Below are positions 45,474-57,745 of a DNA stretch of 64,000 nucleotides, one piece after another (position 1 is the first letter of the stretch; each line of letters opens with the position of its first letter). This stretch comes from Brasenia schreberi. Lineage: Eukaryota > Streptophyta > Magnoliopsida > Nymphaeales > Cabombaceae. A program made the translations under genes and the position numbers. The stretch lies in contig JAYKKT010000040.1 of the NCBI GenBank assembly GCA_036023115.1, positions 2,663,501 to 2,727,500 on the forward strand, given 5' to 3'. The notes beneath the pieces were generated by a model that saw only the letters and a list, made by a program, of their open reading frames with translations, made no database searches and was not told the DNA's origin.

Positions 45474-47843
45474 CTTGTTGATTATTAGCCAAAAATCCAG
45501 TTCTTTGGTAATAACCATTTCTAAAGTTCTACGTATTTCAATGCATATGCTCTGGGATTTATCAGGTAACTTCTTCCTGCTTGGCATGAATTTCATCTCT
45601 TTAATTTCATGAAATTGAATTTTTTTTTGCATACCTTTTTCTTTTAAACTCCACATTATACATTACAGATCAATTCTCAATTGGAGTCCTGAAATGGTTA
45701 TCAATAGACTTCTATTCTCTTGCTCTAATATTGCAAATCCAGGACATACATAAGCGTGTGCATATGCATGCATGTGTGTGTGTTGGTCTTGCAGAATTCT
45801 GCACTCCATCAAACACATCCTTACCATAACTGATAGTAACACGACTAAGTGACATGCAAAAAGGTTCATGAAACATTTGATAGACAAATAAGGATTTAGA
45901 TGGTGTAACACAAGACCAAAAGTTATATTCACCAATTTGAGCAACTTTGAGGTCAGGAAGTTTTTTTCACATGAAACTACAGGAGAAATCCTTATTTCTT
46001 AAGCATTATTTTCGAGACATCATCACTTAAGTGTGTACCAGATTAAGCAAGAGAAGTCTCACATGCTGTACACAGTTAGTTTCTGACCGCCACAACAGGT
46101 AAAGTAGATATCATTATCCAATACAAGACTTATTATTTCATCATCAATAGGATCCATCTTCTTAAGCTTCTGTAAATGGCCAGTTGTGCTTAGGTCAAAT
46201 ATACTCCCTATGAAGCTGTATATACGGGAGAAGTCTAGTGGAACTGCAAATTCAACACTCCAAATAAAAACATTAACTTGAAAGAATTGAAATGTGAGAA
46301 TACGATGACATAACTGAGAAAAAGCATCCTTAGCAAAATGAAGTTAGATGAGCTTCATTGAACTGTGGAAAAAGACTAGCTGGTACCCAACGTTAACAAG
46401 ATTAGGAATGGATAAGACCCATAAATCGAGGACAACCTTGATTAGCAAAGAGTGGTTTGTCCAGCTTTACACAAAACCTGGTTTTTGCCTTGTTTGATCT
46501 AGTCACGAACATCATTCTCAAGAATTTTGGTGGAAAAAGTATCTTGATTTTTAAAGTTCATTTTTCTCGTAAAAGTATTTGCAAAAATCTCCACAAATAG
46601 ATAACTTTATTACAAAAAGAAAAGTAAAAAGAAAGCACAATTTTCTTTGACTATAGTTATGAGAATGAGACCACTACTCTATCATTAAAAAAAGTAATAC
46701 AATTGGAAAATAATTCTAAAAACATATCAGTCTTCTGCAACAGGTTCCAAAATTGTGACGTGAAATGTAATTACACTAAAATATTCAGTTAGAGTGAAAA
46801 TTTATTTCTAAAATAATAGCTGGCATTGATGGATGTCATGCTACTCATGCAAGTTTGGGACAATCCAAAAAGAATCGTCCCATATCAACCAGTTGAGAAG
46901 GAGGCTCTCATCTGCTGCTCATAAACCGGGGCAGAATTCACTCCTTATTGCCTTGCTCATAAGGCACCTAAAATGAGTGCCACGATGACACCTTCACTTG
47001 AAACCAGAACCACCGGTTTACCAGTCTCATAAAGTCTTTGTGAAATAAATAACACAAATGAGAAGAAAAAGGAAGACATTAAGCAACCTCCTGGCCCTTA
47101 TACTGAACATAAAATTGAGATTTTTTTTGTCATGGGGAGTTTTTAAATAGCTACTGAGCAACTGCAGTCTGAAACATGGTAAGTTCTACTCTCCAGTATG
47201 TTGCTTGATACTAGCCTATTCGTTTTCACTCCTTTTTATTGTGTTGGCCTAACCACCATGAGTACCATATGGAATTTCTCATGAGCACTATATAAAATTG
47301 AAAAATTCAAGAAGCTTTTATCTCATACAATTAGAAACAATGGGAAAACACAGGATTAGATTTTCCGCTGCATTGTGAATATCTGGAACTTGATTTATAA
47401 TTTGATAGACATCAAATATATTTTTGTACGAGAAACTGAAATTCTCAACAAGATTTGTTACTCAGGTTTGAATAACCCAGAATTAGTCTGACTTCCTAAA
47501 CAGTCTAGACATCTCCTGGCCATGGATGGCAGAAAAATGGCTGACTCTTCCGAAAAATACAAAGAATGAGGGTGATGAACCATTGCAGCCTAACCATTCA
47601 CCGCCCACAAAATGGTCAAGCTGGTATCACCATGTGACTGGAAGAGCTTAGACACCTCCTACCAATGGGGGGACTGGACCAAAAAGAGAAACAAGAACTG
47701 GGGTGGCAGCACAGATGCAGCTGAAAGGTTGGGAAATGTTATACATGAAAACTGAATCAGATAATTTCTTCCATCAGATGCTCAAGTGACCAGGTTTTGA
47801 AAGGCACGAGTTCCACAGAAGTTCCCAAAACCTGGTTGGCTAA

Positions 47844-50800
47844 TTATCTGGAAGACACCATACAACAACAACAACAACAACAACTAAGCCTTTTCCCATA
47901 CTAGACGGGGTCGGCTACATGGATTCTTTGTTTCCACAGATCCCTATCGTGTGCCATGTTAGCAGTTAACTCCCAATAAGCTAGATCATTCTTTATTGTT
48001 TCTTTCCAACACTTTTGTGGTCGTCCTCTACCTCTTTTAATACTTTCCAAATTTAGTTTTTCTAACCTTCTTACTGGTTCTTTTGATCTTCTTTCTATAT
48101 GTTCAAACCATCTTAAACGATGTTCTCTCATTTTATCCTCTATTTGTGCCACTCCTAATTTGTTTCTAATAACCTCATTATGTATACGGTCTTTTCTTGT
48201 ATGACCACTCATCCAAACATCTTCATTTCGGTCACAGACATCTTTTGTATATGTTGATGATTAACTGCCCAACACTCAGAACCATAAAACATGGCAGGCC
48301 TAATTGCTGCTCTATAATATTTACCTTTTAATTTTAATGGTATCTTCTTATCACAAAGAATACCTGATGCTCCTCTCCATTTTAACCAACCAGCATTAAT
48401 TCTATGTGTAACATCTCCATCAATTCTTCCATCACTTTGAAAAATTGACTCTAGGTATTTAAAACTTTCTTTTTGGAGAATGCAATGTGTGCCAATTTTA
48501 ATTTCTATGTCCTCTGAAGTAGTCAAATGATCAAACTTACATTCCATATATTCTGTCTTTGTTCTACTAAGTCGGAGGCCTTTGTTTTCTAATGTTTCTC
48601 TCCATAGTTCCAATTTTCTATTAACTTTTTCCTTAGACTCCTCCACTAATACAATGTCATCTGCAAATAACATACACCAAGGTACTTCATCTTGAATATG
48701 TTTTGTTAACTCATCCATCACCATTATAAATAAGTATGGACTTAAAGTTGATCCTTGATGTAACCCAATATTAACTTCAAAGAAGTCAGTCGTTCCTTCA
48801 TGAGTCCTCACACATGTTTTTGCACCATCATACATGTCTCTTATAAGGTTAATATATGTCAATGGGATATCTCTTTTTTCCAAAGTTCTCTAAAAACCTC
48901 CCTCGGTACCCTATCATAAGCTTTTTCTAGATCAATAAAGATCATGTGAAGGTATTTCTTTTTTGCTCTAAAATGTTCCATAAGACGTCTCAAAAGGTGA
49001 ATCGCTTCAATAGTAGATCTACCTGGCATAAATCCAAATTGGTTCTCTGTTATACTTGATACTTGTCTTAACCTACGTTCGATAATTCTTTCCCATAATT
49101 TCATAGTATGACTCATTAACTTGATACCTCAATAATTCGCACAATTTTGAATGTCTCCCTTGTTCTTATATACGGGTATAAGTGTACTTGCTCTCCATTC
49201 CTCGGGTATCTTTTGGTTTTTCCATATTTCATTAAATTGTCTTGTGAGCCAAGTGATTCCTATTTCTCCTAGTATTTTCCAAACTTCTATAGGAATATTA
49301 TCTGGTCCTACCGATTTACCACTCTTCATATGTTTAAGAGCCTCTTTGACTTCATTCTTTTGAATACGTCGGTAGAAATTGGGGTTTATATACTTTTCTG
49401 ACTTGGCTAAATCTCCTAAACTAATACTAACATCTTTATTTTCATTAAAAAGATTATAAAAATAGTTTTTCCATCTATTTCTTATATCATCATTTGCCAC
49501 TAGAATTTTTTCATCCTTATCTTTTATGCATCTAACATAATTAAGATCTTTAGTTTTCTTATCTCTAGCCCTAGCTATCCTAAAAATATCTCTTTCACCC
49601 TCTTTTGAGTTGAGTTTTTTATATAAGTCCTCCCAAATCTCAGCTTTTGCTTCACTAACGGCTTTTTTTGCTTCCTTCTTTGCTTTCTTATAAGCTTCTA
49701 AAGTTTCACTAGTTTTCTTAGCATAATATAATTTGTAACATGCCCTCTTTGCCTTGATTTTATTTTGTACTACTTCACTCCACCACCAAGCTTCTTTTTG
49801 TGCCGGTACACCTCCCTTAGATACACCTAACACATCTTTCGCCACTTTCCTAATATGTATAGCCATATTGTTCCACATATCAGAGGGTGTACTAACATAA
49901 TTCCAAACATCTCCTTGAAGGACTTTCTGTTTAAATATATATTCTTTCTCGCTTTTGAGGTTCCACCATTTAGTCCGAATAGCTCGATGCACTCTTTTCT
50001 TCTTTGTCCATTTTTTTATTTGTAAATCCATAACTAAAAGTCGATGTTGGGTGGTTAAGCTTTCTCCTGGAATTACCTTACAATCTTTACAACACGCTCT
50101 ATTTTTTTTTTTACAAATAAAGTAATCAATTTGTGTTTGTGATAAGCCACTCTTATAAGTAATTAAATGTTCATCTCGTTTTTTGAAGATTGTATTGACT
50201 ATAAAGAGATCAAATGACATAGCAAAATTTAAAATCTCCCTACCTTCCTCGTTTATATCCCCATAACCAAAGTTTTCATGAATCCCTTGATATCCTAATG
50301 CCTCTTTACCGACATGTCCATTTAAATCTCCTCCTAAACAAATCATCTCCCTTTGTGGAATCTTTTGAAACACCTTATCTAACTCTTCCCAAAAAATTGT
50401 CTTTATACTATCTTCTAGTCCTACTTGGGGTGCGTAAGCACAAACTATATTCAAAACCTCTGCTCCTAATACTAATTTCAATGTCATGATTCGGTCACCA
50501 TATCGTTGTATGTCTACTACACTCTCCTTTAACTCTTTATTTATGATAATACCAACTCCGTTTCGGGCCTTTTCTTTACTTGAGTACCATAATTTAAAAC
50601 CTGTATCCTCTATCTCCTTTGCTTTTTCTCCAACCCATTTTGTCTCTTGTAAACATAGAATATGAATCTTTCTCCAAATCATAGTATCTACCACCTCCGT
50701 TAGCTTACCCGATAATGTTTCGATATTCCAAGAACCAATACGAATCTTATTATCTAGGACTAACTTCCTTACCCCCCGCATCCGTCCATAATCAAAATGC

Positions 50801-51243
50801 GAAGACCCTCTCTGAAAAATTTTCACTACATTCGGGCGGCAATGTAACGGGACTAACTTCTTTAGCCACACCCGTCCATGATGTGAGAACCCTCTCTGCA
50901 ATTGATTCACTACATTCGGGCGAAAATGTAGTGGCCCTTGCTTACTTCTTACTGCATTCGGGTTCTGCAGCACGTCGCTAGGCGGAGATGCCCCAAAGCA
51001 ATGCTCATAATTTTTGTAATCCATGTTGTAGAAATCCAACGAAGTTTTACGCTGGTTGTCGGAAGCCTAACACAACCCTCTTCCTTTATCCGGGCTTGGG
51101 ACCGGCAATGCAAAGGTGATCCCTTACATGGGCGGAGTTATCTGGAAGACACCATAACACAACCCTCTTCCTTTATCCGGGCTTGGGACCGGCAATGCAA
51201 AGGTGATCCCTTACATGGGCGGAGTTATCTGGAAGACACCATA
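47844..51243 (-). mobile_element. Nearly full-length RTE-clade LINE with target-site duplications and duplicated 5' end
   Basis: On the minus strand a 636-codon frame (51039-49129) holds an AP-endonuclease domain from about residue 99: RIGSWNIETLSGK, LCLQETKW, GVGII, VCAYAP, GGDLNGHVG, QIDYF and TTQHRLL. The start of the reverse transcriptase follows (MKSGKSVGPDNIPIEVW). The rest of RT is in three displaced frames (49116-48859, 48883-48209 with FADD, 48212-47901). The breaks are a TGA where the 7.7-kb copy has CGA (near 49127), a 1-bp deletion near 48885 and a 4-bp deletion near 48210. The 3' end is the GGGAAAAGGCTTAG motif plus (GTT)n at 47863. TTATCTGGAAGACACCATA occurs at 47844-47862 and 51138-51156, and again at 51225-51243. 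The element is inactive. Confidence 0.92.
50820..50985 (-). repeat. In-frame 84-bp tandem repeat in the LINE N-terminus
   Basis: Two units of 28 codons repeat before the endonuclease domain: PLHFRPNVVNQLQRGFSHHG and PLHCRPNVVKIFQRGSSHFD, each followed by a GR-x-(K/R)KL segment. A third partial ACTGCATTCGGG unit precedes them. Confidence 0.8.
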
Positions 51244-51244
51244 A
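51068..51244 (-). repeat. 87-bp tandem duplication covering LINE 5' end and target site
   Basis: Bases 51068-51154 and 51155-51241 are identical or nearly so by eye, and the match runs a few bases on to 51244. Each unit has the LINE 5' segment (CACAACCCTCTTCCTTTATC to CATGGGCGGAG) followed by the target sequence TTATCTGGAAGACACCATA. Confidence 0.85.
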
Positions 51245-54200
51245 TCCTGGATTTTCATTAAAAAGCATTTAACTGCCAAAACTAAAGTCTTTCAACCTAC
51301 CCTTGAGCATTATTCAAAGAGAACCTAAATGGTTTAGGAACAAAACTATTAAGCTTCTCCATGATGCAAGAAAATTCATGAGGCAGTACACTAAGACACC
51401 TGTTATCAACCTTCAAACTGTACCTGGGAGTGGTAGGCCCTGGTTTCCATGCTTACAGCTCCTTTGAAGAGCTCCTCCTGCTACTACAACCACAATTGTT
51501 TACTTCTATGGGCCCTTCTATGCTGGAACCATCTGCAAAGACAATAAACCATGTACAGATTATCCTTACCTTATTGCTATGACTAAACCAACTACGAAGT
51601 CACAAGACAATTATGTTCTAGGTAATGTTGTCAAAAGAAAAACAAGAGGAGGAAAGGGCTATTACTCTCTGACAATTCGAGCATAGGAGTAACATTATTC
51701 TCCCATGAAGGCACTGCTGCAGTTGTTGTAAGGATCCTGATAAATGAAAGTGTATCTGCCAAAAAAGGCATATTCAAGATAAAATGGTGAGAAATGAAAT
51801 GCATTGTGAAAGAAAGGTTTGCAATTATCATCCAGATAAACTTGTATCCCTTTTTGTGTATCAAAGAATCAATTGAACGGATACCTAATGACTCCAGAAG
51901 ACAAGTCAAAACCCACATAAGCAAATGCATCTGATAAACTTTTGACTGAAAACAAATTATCAAAGACAAGGGGATAATCTCATAATGAGTTTCTTCACCT
52001 TCAAGACTAAACATCTATCATCCATATCAAACTCCACAAACACTCTGTACCCTATAGTAGTAAAGTAGGTTGCAAGCTGACCATTTTCATGAAACAAACA
52101 TGAGCTATATTACCATTTTTAAAGGCTTTATGTGGATATGGATGAGCCGCCTTCCACTTTGGCCGAGGAGGTGGAACATGTGCATTTGTCCCATTCTTTT
52201 GAACTTTCAAAAAGTACTTCTGTGCATGATTTCAAATCTGAAAATAGGAAGAAGATAAAAGGGTACAACAAAATTTGTTGAAACCCGCTATCACAGGAAC
52301 CACGACATGCAAGAAAATAACATATGCCATCACAGCACTTGGAAATAGATTCAAGAAGTTCCCTTTTTATCTTCATCAATAGAGGTCATGTGCAATAGTC
52401 TATGTTTTGGTGTCATATAACGCCATATGGTTAAATGAGCCAATTTTGCATCACTTTATTCAATCACTCCTGTATATGGAGACAACAAATAAGAGTCCTT
52501 TATCAACAATTCTCTTGGAATGTGTGTACGGACACAGAAGTGACTAGGTCATTCACGATTCACATCGAGTTTCTATATATGCAAAATAATATAAAAGTAA
52601 TGTTATGTATTTGATTTGGTTGGCTAATTCATGTGGCTCTTGCATTTGAAAAAAGTTGAACATTTGCATGACCTTGCTAATAAGTACTGGTATGGAAACA
52701 TCATTGTTGCATGAGTAAACCCAAGAAGAAGATGCAGGCAAATGCTTTCCCTGAACAATCATGCATGGCACGATTAAATTGTATCTATCTATATAACGTG
52801 TGTATAGATATATACAGAGAGAGGGGTTTAATAAATGACAAATTGTTATAAGCATGAGAGGTCAGTATGGATCACCAAGCATCCAACCATACAATTAAGG
52901 CTGGTGATACTCGCATATGATTGTCATAACTGCAGGCAGATGGGGACTTTGTAGTACCCTAGAAACACAAAAGAAAGTGGTAGATGGAATGGAAATGTCA
53001 TTGAACCTGAGCAATCAAGATGAGTGCCCTGTCACATCACATACATGATATATGCACTGGCAAGCTAATTCAAGATCATGCTTTAACTAAGGCAAACGTC
53101 TTTCCAAGATTTCACAAAATTGAACTATTACCAAGACATATTTCTGTTCACGATTATCAACCAATGACATAAATTGTTTTAATGTTAAGCACATTGATCT
53201 TACTGGCAGTAACAATCAGAACATGTGCTTTAAATAAGCTGTAGAATCTCAAAAAAAAATGATAAGCTGCAGAATCTCAAGATGAAAGAAATATCTAACA
53301 TCTGAACCACCTTACATTTTATTAGCTCAAGACATATCCAGTATTCACAGAACATGTTCAGAAAATGTGTTTATAAGTGTAAAATACATGATAGAAAAAA
53401 CAAGCTTTCTCAGAGAAAGTAAATGCAACTGTTAGACAGTACAGACTGAGATTATAATAGGTATGAAATATTTAAGAACCATAAATGACGTACAATGTGC
53501 TTAAGGTAGTCTCAAGGGGACGGCATTAACCATGAAAGAGAAATGAAGATTTTATCTCCTTTTGCACTGCAGAAGCATCTAGTCTAGCATTGACAACGGG
53601 TCTACAAAAATTCAATGTGAGGATTTTCACTTCTTCTGGACCGTTTAGTTCATATTGCCAGTTTGTATTTTCGTTTTTCCAAAAAACTATTCAGGGGATT
53701 TCAAACGTATATTTGTGCATGATAGATTTTGCTTGGAGGAGCTCTTTTTCCAGTTCTGGCATGCCAAACAATCGAAAATGGAACATTATGGAACAGGAAA
53801 GTAGTAACCTGCCAACCAGATGCTGCAACGGGTAAGTGCTTAATATGTTAACATAGACCAAACAAAGGCAATGTGGTTTCCTTTCCAAGAAACACTACCA
53901 CTAGAAAAAGTCCTTACATGGTTTGGAGACAAAACTAACAGATGATTGTTTACCCATACTATATTTTTTTGCATGGATTTAGGTAAAGAAAGGACAATTC
54001 ATCTATATGGGGGAAGCATGGAAGAACTGATATCAAAGATAAAAGACTCGAGAAGAAATGCACCATTAGCTTGTGTTCAGTTTCCAGTTCTCAGCGCTAA
54101 GCATCATAAGTAGGTAATTATGGAAATCTCCATATTTTGTCGTCGTATTAGTAGCTAGATAGATACGGACATGAACCGACGCTTATACGCCCTTTTTTCT

Positions 54201-54865
54201 TTTGGGAATAAAGCCTACTAAAGAAGCAAGACTGCATTAAACCTGGATAACTGTCTTTGAACCAACAAATGCTTCAATTTTCCTCCACTAACGATCAAAT
54301 CTGAAACCCCACACGAAGCAAAAGACACCAAAACTCAAAAGTTTGGAACAAAACACGTTCATAATGAAAGTTCTGTTAAATATAAGCATGACACTTGTCA
54401 AATTTTGACCAACAATGACTGCATCCATCACTATATATCAGAGACCCCTCAAATAATGCTAGCCCGGCCCTGGTACCACTATCAAAATAAGATATACTCG
54501 ACTCTGTCAGAGAAAGTCCCAATATCAAGCATGTCATTGTTTATCTAGCAATTCAGCCAGCAGCAGCAGATCAAATATAATTTCTGAAGAAGTCGCAAGC
54601 AATGTCGCTTGTTCCTATTTCCTTGCTTTGCTTGTTTCATGTTGCGCGTGCGTATCCATGTGTTCTTTTTCACCTCTATATCTTAGTGCCCACTGTGATT
54701 GGAAACGAGGCCCTCTCCTTTTTGCTAATTTCCAAATTTGAAGTCAGATTCATATTTTGTTAATTTGTGCTAGAACTGAAGGTCAATAACATCAACGGAA
54801 AACGGACACCCACAAAAGAACCACCAAACTAACAAGAACGAAAACGGAACACCCACGGGCGCGCA

Positions 54866-54885
54866 CACACACACACACACACACA
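54866..54885. repeat. (AC)n microsatellite
   Basis: Short AC repeat just 3' of exon 1 of the REVEILLE pseudogene on the minus strand. It is preceded by an alternating GCGC stretch. Confidence 0.8.
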
Positions 54886-55075
54886 GAGGTGGGTACAGCT
54901 GCAGAGCTTCGAGGAACCTGTCGTGCTCTTGCTCGGTCCAACTCTCCCTTGACTTTGGTGATTGTGTACGGCTTTCGAATCTTCTTGTTCGATTATCACC
55001 CGAAGACGTCATCGTGACTGAATCCACCCCTGGAAGGGTCATTCTTGATATTGCTTCAGTACACACGTACGGGCA

Positions 55076-55094
55076 GAGAGAGAGAGAGAGAGAC
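55076..55094. repeat. (GA)n microsatellite in REVEILLE pseudogene leader
   Basis: GA repeat about 35 bases upstream of the pseudogene start codon on the minus strand. A GT-rich patch and an alternating GCGCGCGC run follow at about 55165-55208. This is typical of a former 5' UTR and promoter. Confidence 0.75.
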
Positions 55095-56061
55095 CGCAAC
55101 GACAATAAGAGGAAGAACAATAACACAGCGAGAAAGGGGACAAAGGGACAAGCAATTCTCTCTGTCTGTGTGTGAGTGTGTGTGTGAAGCCGTGCGCGCG
55201 CGCGCGCCGTCCTCGTAGTACTTGCACCAAGATCCCTAGTAATCGTCTATTTATAATGAACCTCCTAATATTTGGATTACTACATTCAGCCGTGCACCTC
55301 AAAACAAAATCGCTATTTGATTATACTCCCTTAAGTATCCACCTTAAAACTCATGTTGTACGTATGCTCCTGTTATAGCAAATCTTTTGGTTCTCGCAGA
55401 CATGATGATAATATCAGATCCAACCCAAGTAACTAATCAAGTTGTCTTTTATATGTAAATAAAGCGATAAGCCTTATATATTCAGGTTCAGGTTTGGATT
55501 ACAACACTGAACGAACCTGGATTCTATTGTTAACTGGATGGTTGTATAGTTACCAAATCCAACCAAACATACTCAGCTTTGATCGGATCTCCTGACCCAA
55601 AACCTCAATCTTGATATCCTAAAGAAACTTAGTTAATTTATTAACCATTTGAAGAAATAAAGGCCGCTAAATTGGTTAAGGTAGCATTTGAGCTAGTGGT
55701 GGCCTTTAACCGTCCTTGAGAATTACAGATACTTCTATGAAGCTTTTTGTTTTATAAGGAGAGTGGGAGTTTTTAGTAAATTAAAGAAATTGAAGGGGGG
55801 ATTAAAAAAAGGTCATCAAGGAGACGTAGAATGAGGGTTGGCGAAAAATAATTTTTATGAATTAATTTTCCGAAATGTTCGTGGAGGAGGATGCTCGAGG
55901 GGTGAGTAGTGTGGGCCACGTTTTCGCCTTGCATGACACGCCACGTGGATATCGAGAGATGGCAATATCAAGCTGACACGTGTAACCCTGACCCAACCCA
56001 ACCCGAATCAGCAGGCAATACCAGATCTGATCTGGTTTGGGTTGAGGTATGAGGAGTACCC

Positions 56062-56072
<11 letters not shown>

Positions 56073-56150
<78 letters not shown>
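56073..56150. repeat. (TA)n(GA)n compound microsatellite
   Basis: About 40 bases of TA followed directly by about 35 bases of GA. Confidence 0.92.
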
Positions 56151-56156
<6 letters not shown>

Positions 56157-56374
56157 AAGAGCATAGTCCATGTACATACTTAAATCTACTTAAAAGATTT
56201 TTATCGTTCAATCAATATGATTAACAATAAAAATTTGAATTCAAAAACATTTAATACACATACACACCAAATATGAGATACAAGAAGCATAACAATGTTT
56301 TTTTAGATTCAAATCTCAACCCAAGGTGATCGAACAGTAAATTTTTTAAATAGATTTGAACACATATAGTAATT

Positions 56375-56377
<3 letters not shown>

Positions 56378-56417
<40 letters not shown>

Positions 56418-56418
56418 C
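56378..56418. repeat. (CT)n(TA)n compound microsatellite
   Basis: A CT run followed by a TA run. In order it is the reverse complement of the array at 56073-56150. Confidence 0.9.
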
Positions 56419-57745
56419 ATGCAATGCTTGTTCTTGTCCCGTATCTTTCTCATTGCTAGTTGAGAAAGGAGAACCCAAACACATACCCACTCATTGAAGT
56501 TCAGGTTAAGACCGGATATACAGACCTGCACCGTTGCCGATCCATATAGATATTAACGTTAGTGTTCGGGATCCAAAACCAAGATTTGACAAGGCTAGAA
56601 TTTACTGATCCATTCTGGTCTACACCATCCAAGTTTAGGATATTCATATCAGCTCTAGATTTTAGATTCAATCTGAGTCCAATCCCAAAGAGACGATTTA
56701 AGGTTTACAAACAAAGGCAGGGCCATGGGAACGAACCACGCTCATTGTGTCTCCGCTTAGTTCAGTTCTTGATGAGCTTCTTTCTGATCATCATGAGCCA
56801 AGTACAAGCTCACTTGCTGATAACTGATATTTTAAGCCACACAATGTTTATATTTGTAAGAACACCATAAGAAAACAAACTGATTGGGTGCGCATACTAG
56901 TATGGAAGAGATCAAACATAAGTTATGTGAAATTTCCACTTCTAATGAAAAAATTATATTAAGAATTGAGTTTTAAATTTGGATGTTGCAGCTCATGTTT
57001 GCTTGTCTAACTTGGACCGCATTTGGTTCATGGTGGTAGATTTGAATGAGTTAAAAAGAGTTGAACATGAACATTTTCAGTTGACAAATAAGCCATGAAC
57101 GACCCTCGCAGGTTCTAATCTTGATTTGGGCCGAGTAATGTCACAAACCAGCCCACGTTTCCGCATGTTAAAACTTAATACGTATTTGGTTTAGAGAGTT
57201 TGATGGAAAATCAATCCAACTTGATTTCCAACTCGAATTCTCACAATTGGAAGATTTTCTGAGAATGAAAATCCCAATAGTGAGTTTTCCATGAAAAGAA
57301 AAGCATGTTATGTAATAATCTCATAATAGCATATAAACTTTTAAAAGTTAAGAACGCTTTCCTATAATTTTTTTGTGATATTTTAAGTGTTAAAGTGTTC
57401 ATCATCTAATTTCTTATGTCTCTTCATATCTCGATCCGTTCCACCTCACTCGCCATAGTTCGTCTGTCTGTCAAAATGTTCATCCCACCTTAAACGGACC
57501 TTCAAGAGGGGAACGTAAACTTGGATATAACATGGAACCAAAAGCGACAAAGGCCAAAGAATTAACACGTAGGCAAACCCCTCCGATGCATGGAATCCAA
57601 ATGATAGCACGACGGCATATTAAGAATTTTACAAGGTATTAGCATTTTCATTAAATCAATCTCAACGCCATCATTGATGAATGATGTCGTCTACTGGAAG
57701 GAAAAAAAACAAACAGAACTGAAACCATCATTCTCTTGAACATTA

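Larger units (their letters stand above)
43057..55042 (-). pseudogene. REVEILLE (LHY/CCA1-like, RVE6/RVE8 clade) MYB gene, pseudogene interrupted by a LINE
   Basis: Exon 1 (55042-54897) encodes MTLPGVDSV... and KSRESWTEQEHDRFLEALQL. Exon 2 (54300-54243) continues in phase as FDR-stop-WRKIEAFVGSKTVIQ. Exon 3 (52237-52114) reads [30 protein letters not shown]. Functional proteins have FDRDW and IRSHAQKYF at these points, so a TAG replaces Asp and a TGA replaces Arg. Later exon pieces are visible: TTTAAVPSWENN (about 51735-51640), SSIEGPIEVNNCG (about 51530-51430), IYSFIGSIFDLSTTGHLQKL (about 46237-46140), VLLLMRNLAVNLSSPEFEGH (about 44850-44790) and the last exon KQLLSSYAGDSEEPDTV (43125-43057). 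A 3.3-kb RTE LINE sits between the fifth and sixth of these. RVE proteins bind evening elements in clock genes; this copy cannot make an intact MYB domain. Confidence 0.85.
55210..57745. other. Intergenic AT-rich DNA with microsatellites
   Basis: No gene is supported. It contains (TA)n(GA)n at about 56073-56150 and (CT)n(TA)n at about 56378-56418. Other open frames are repeat artefacts or have no recognisable domain. Confidence 0.45.
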
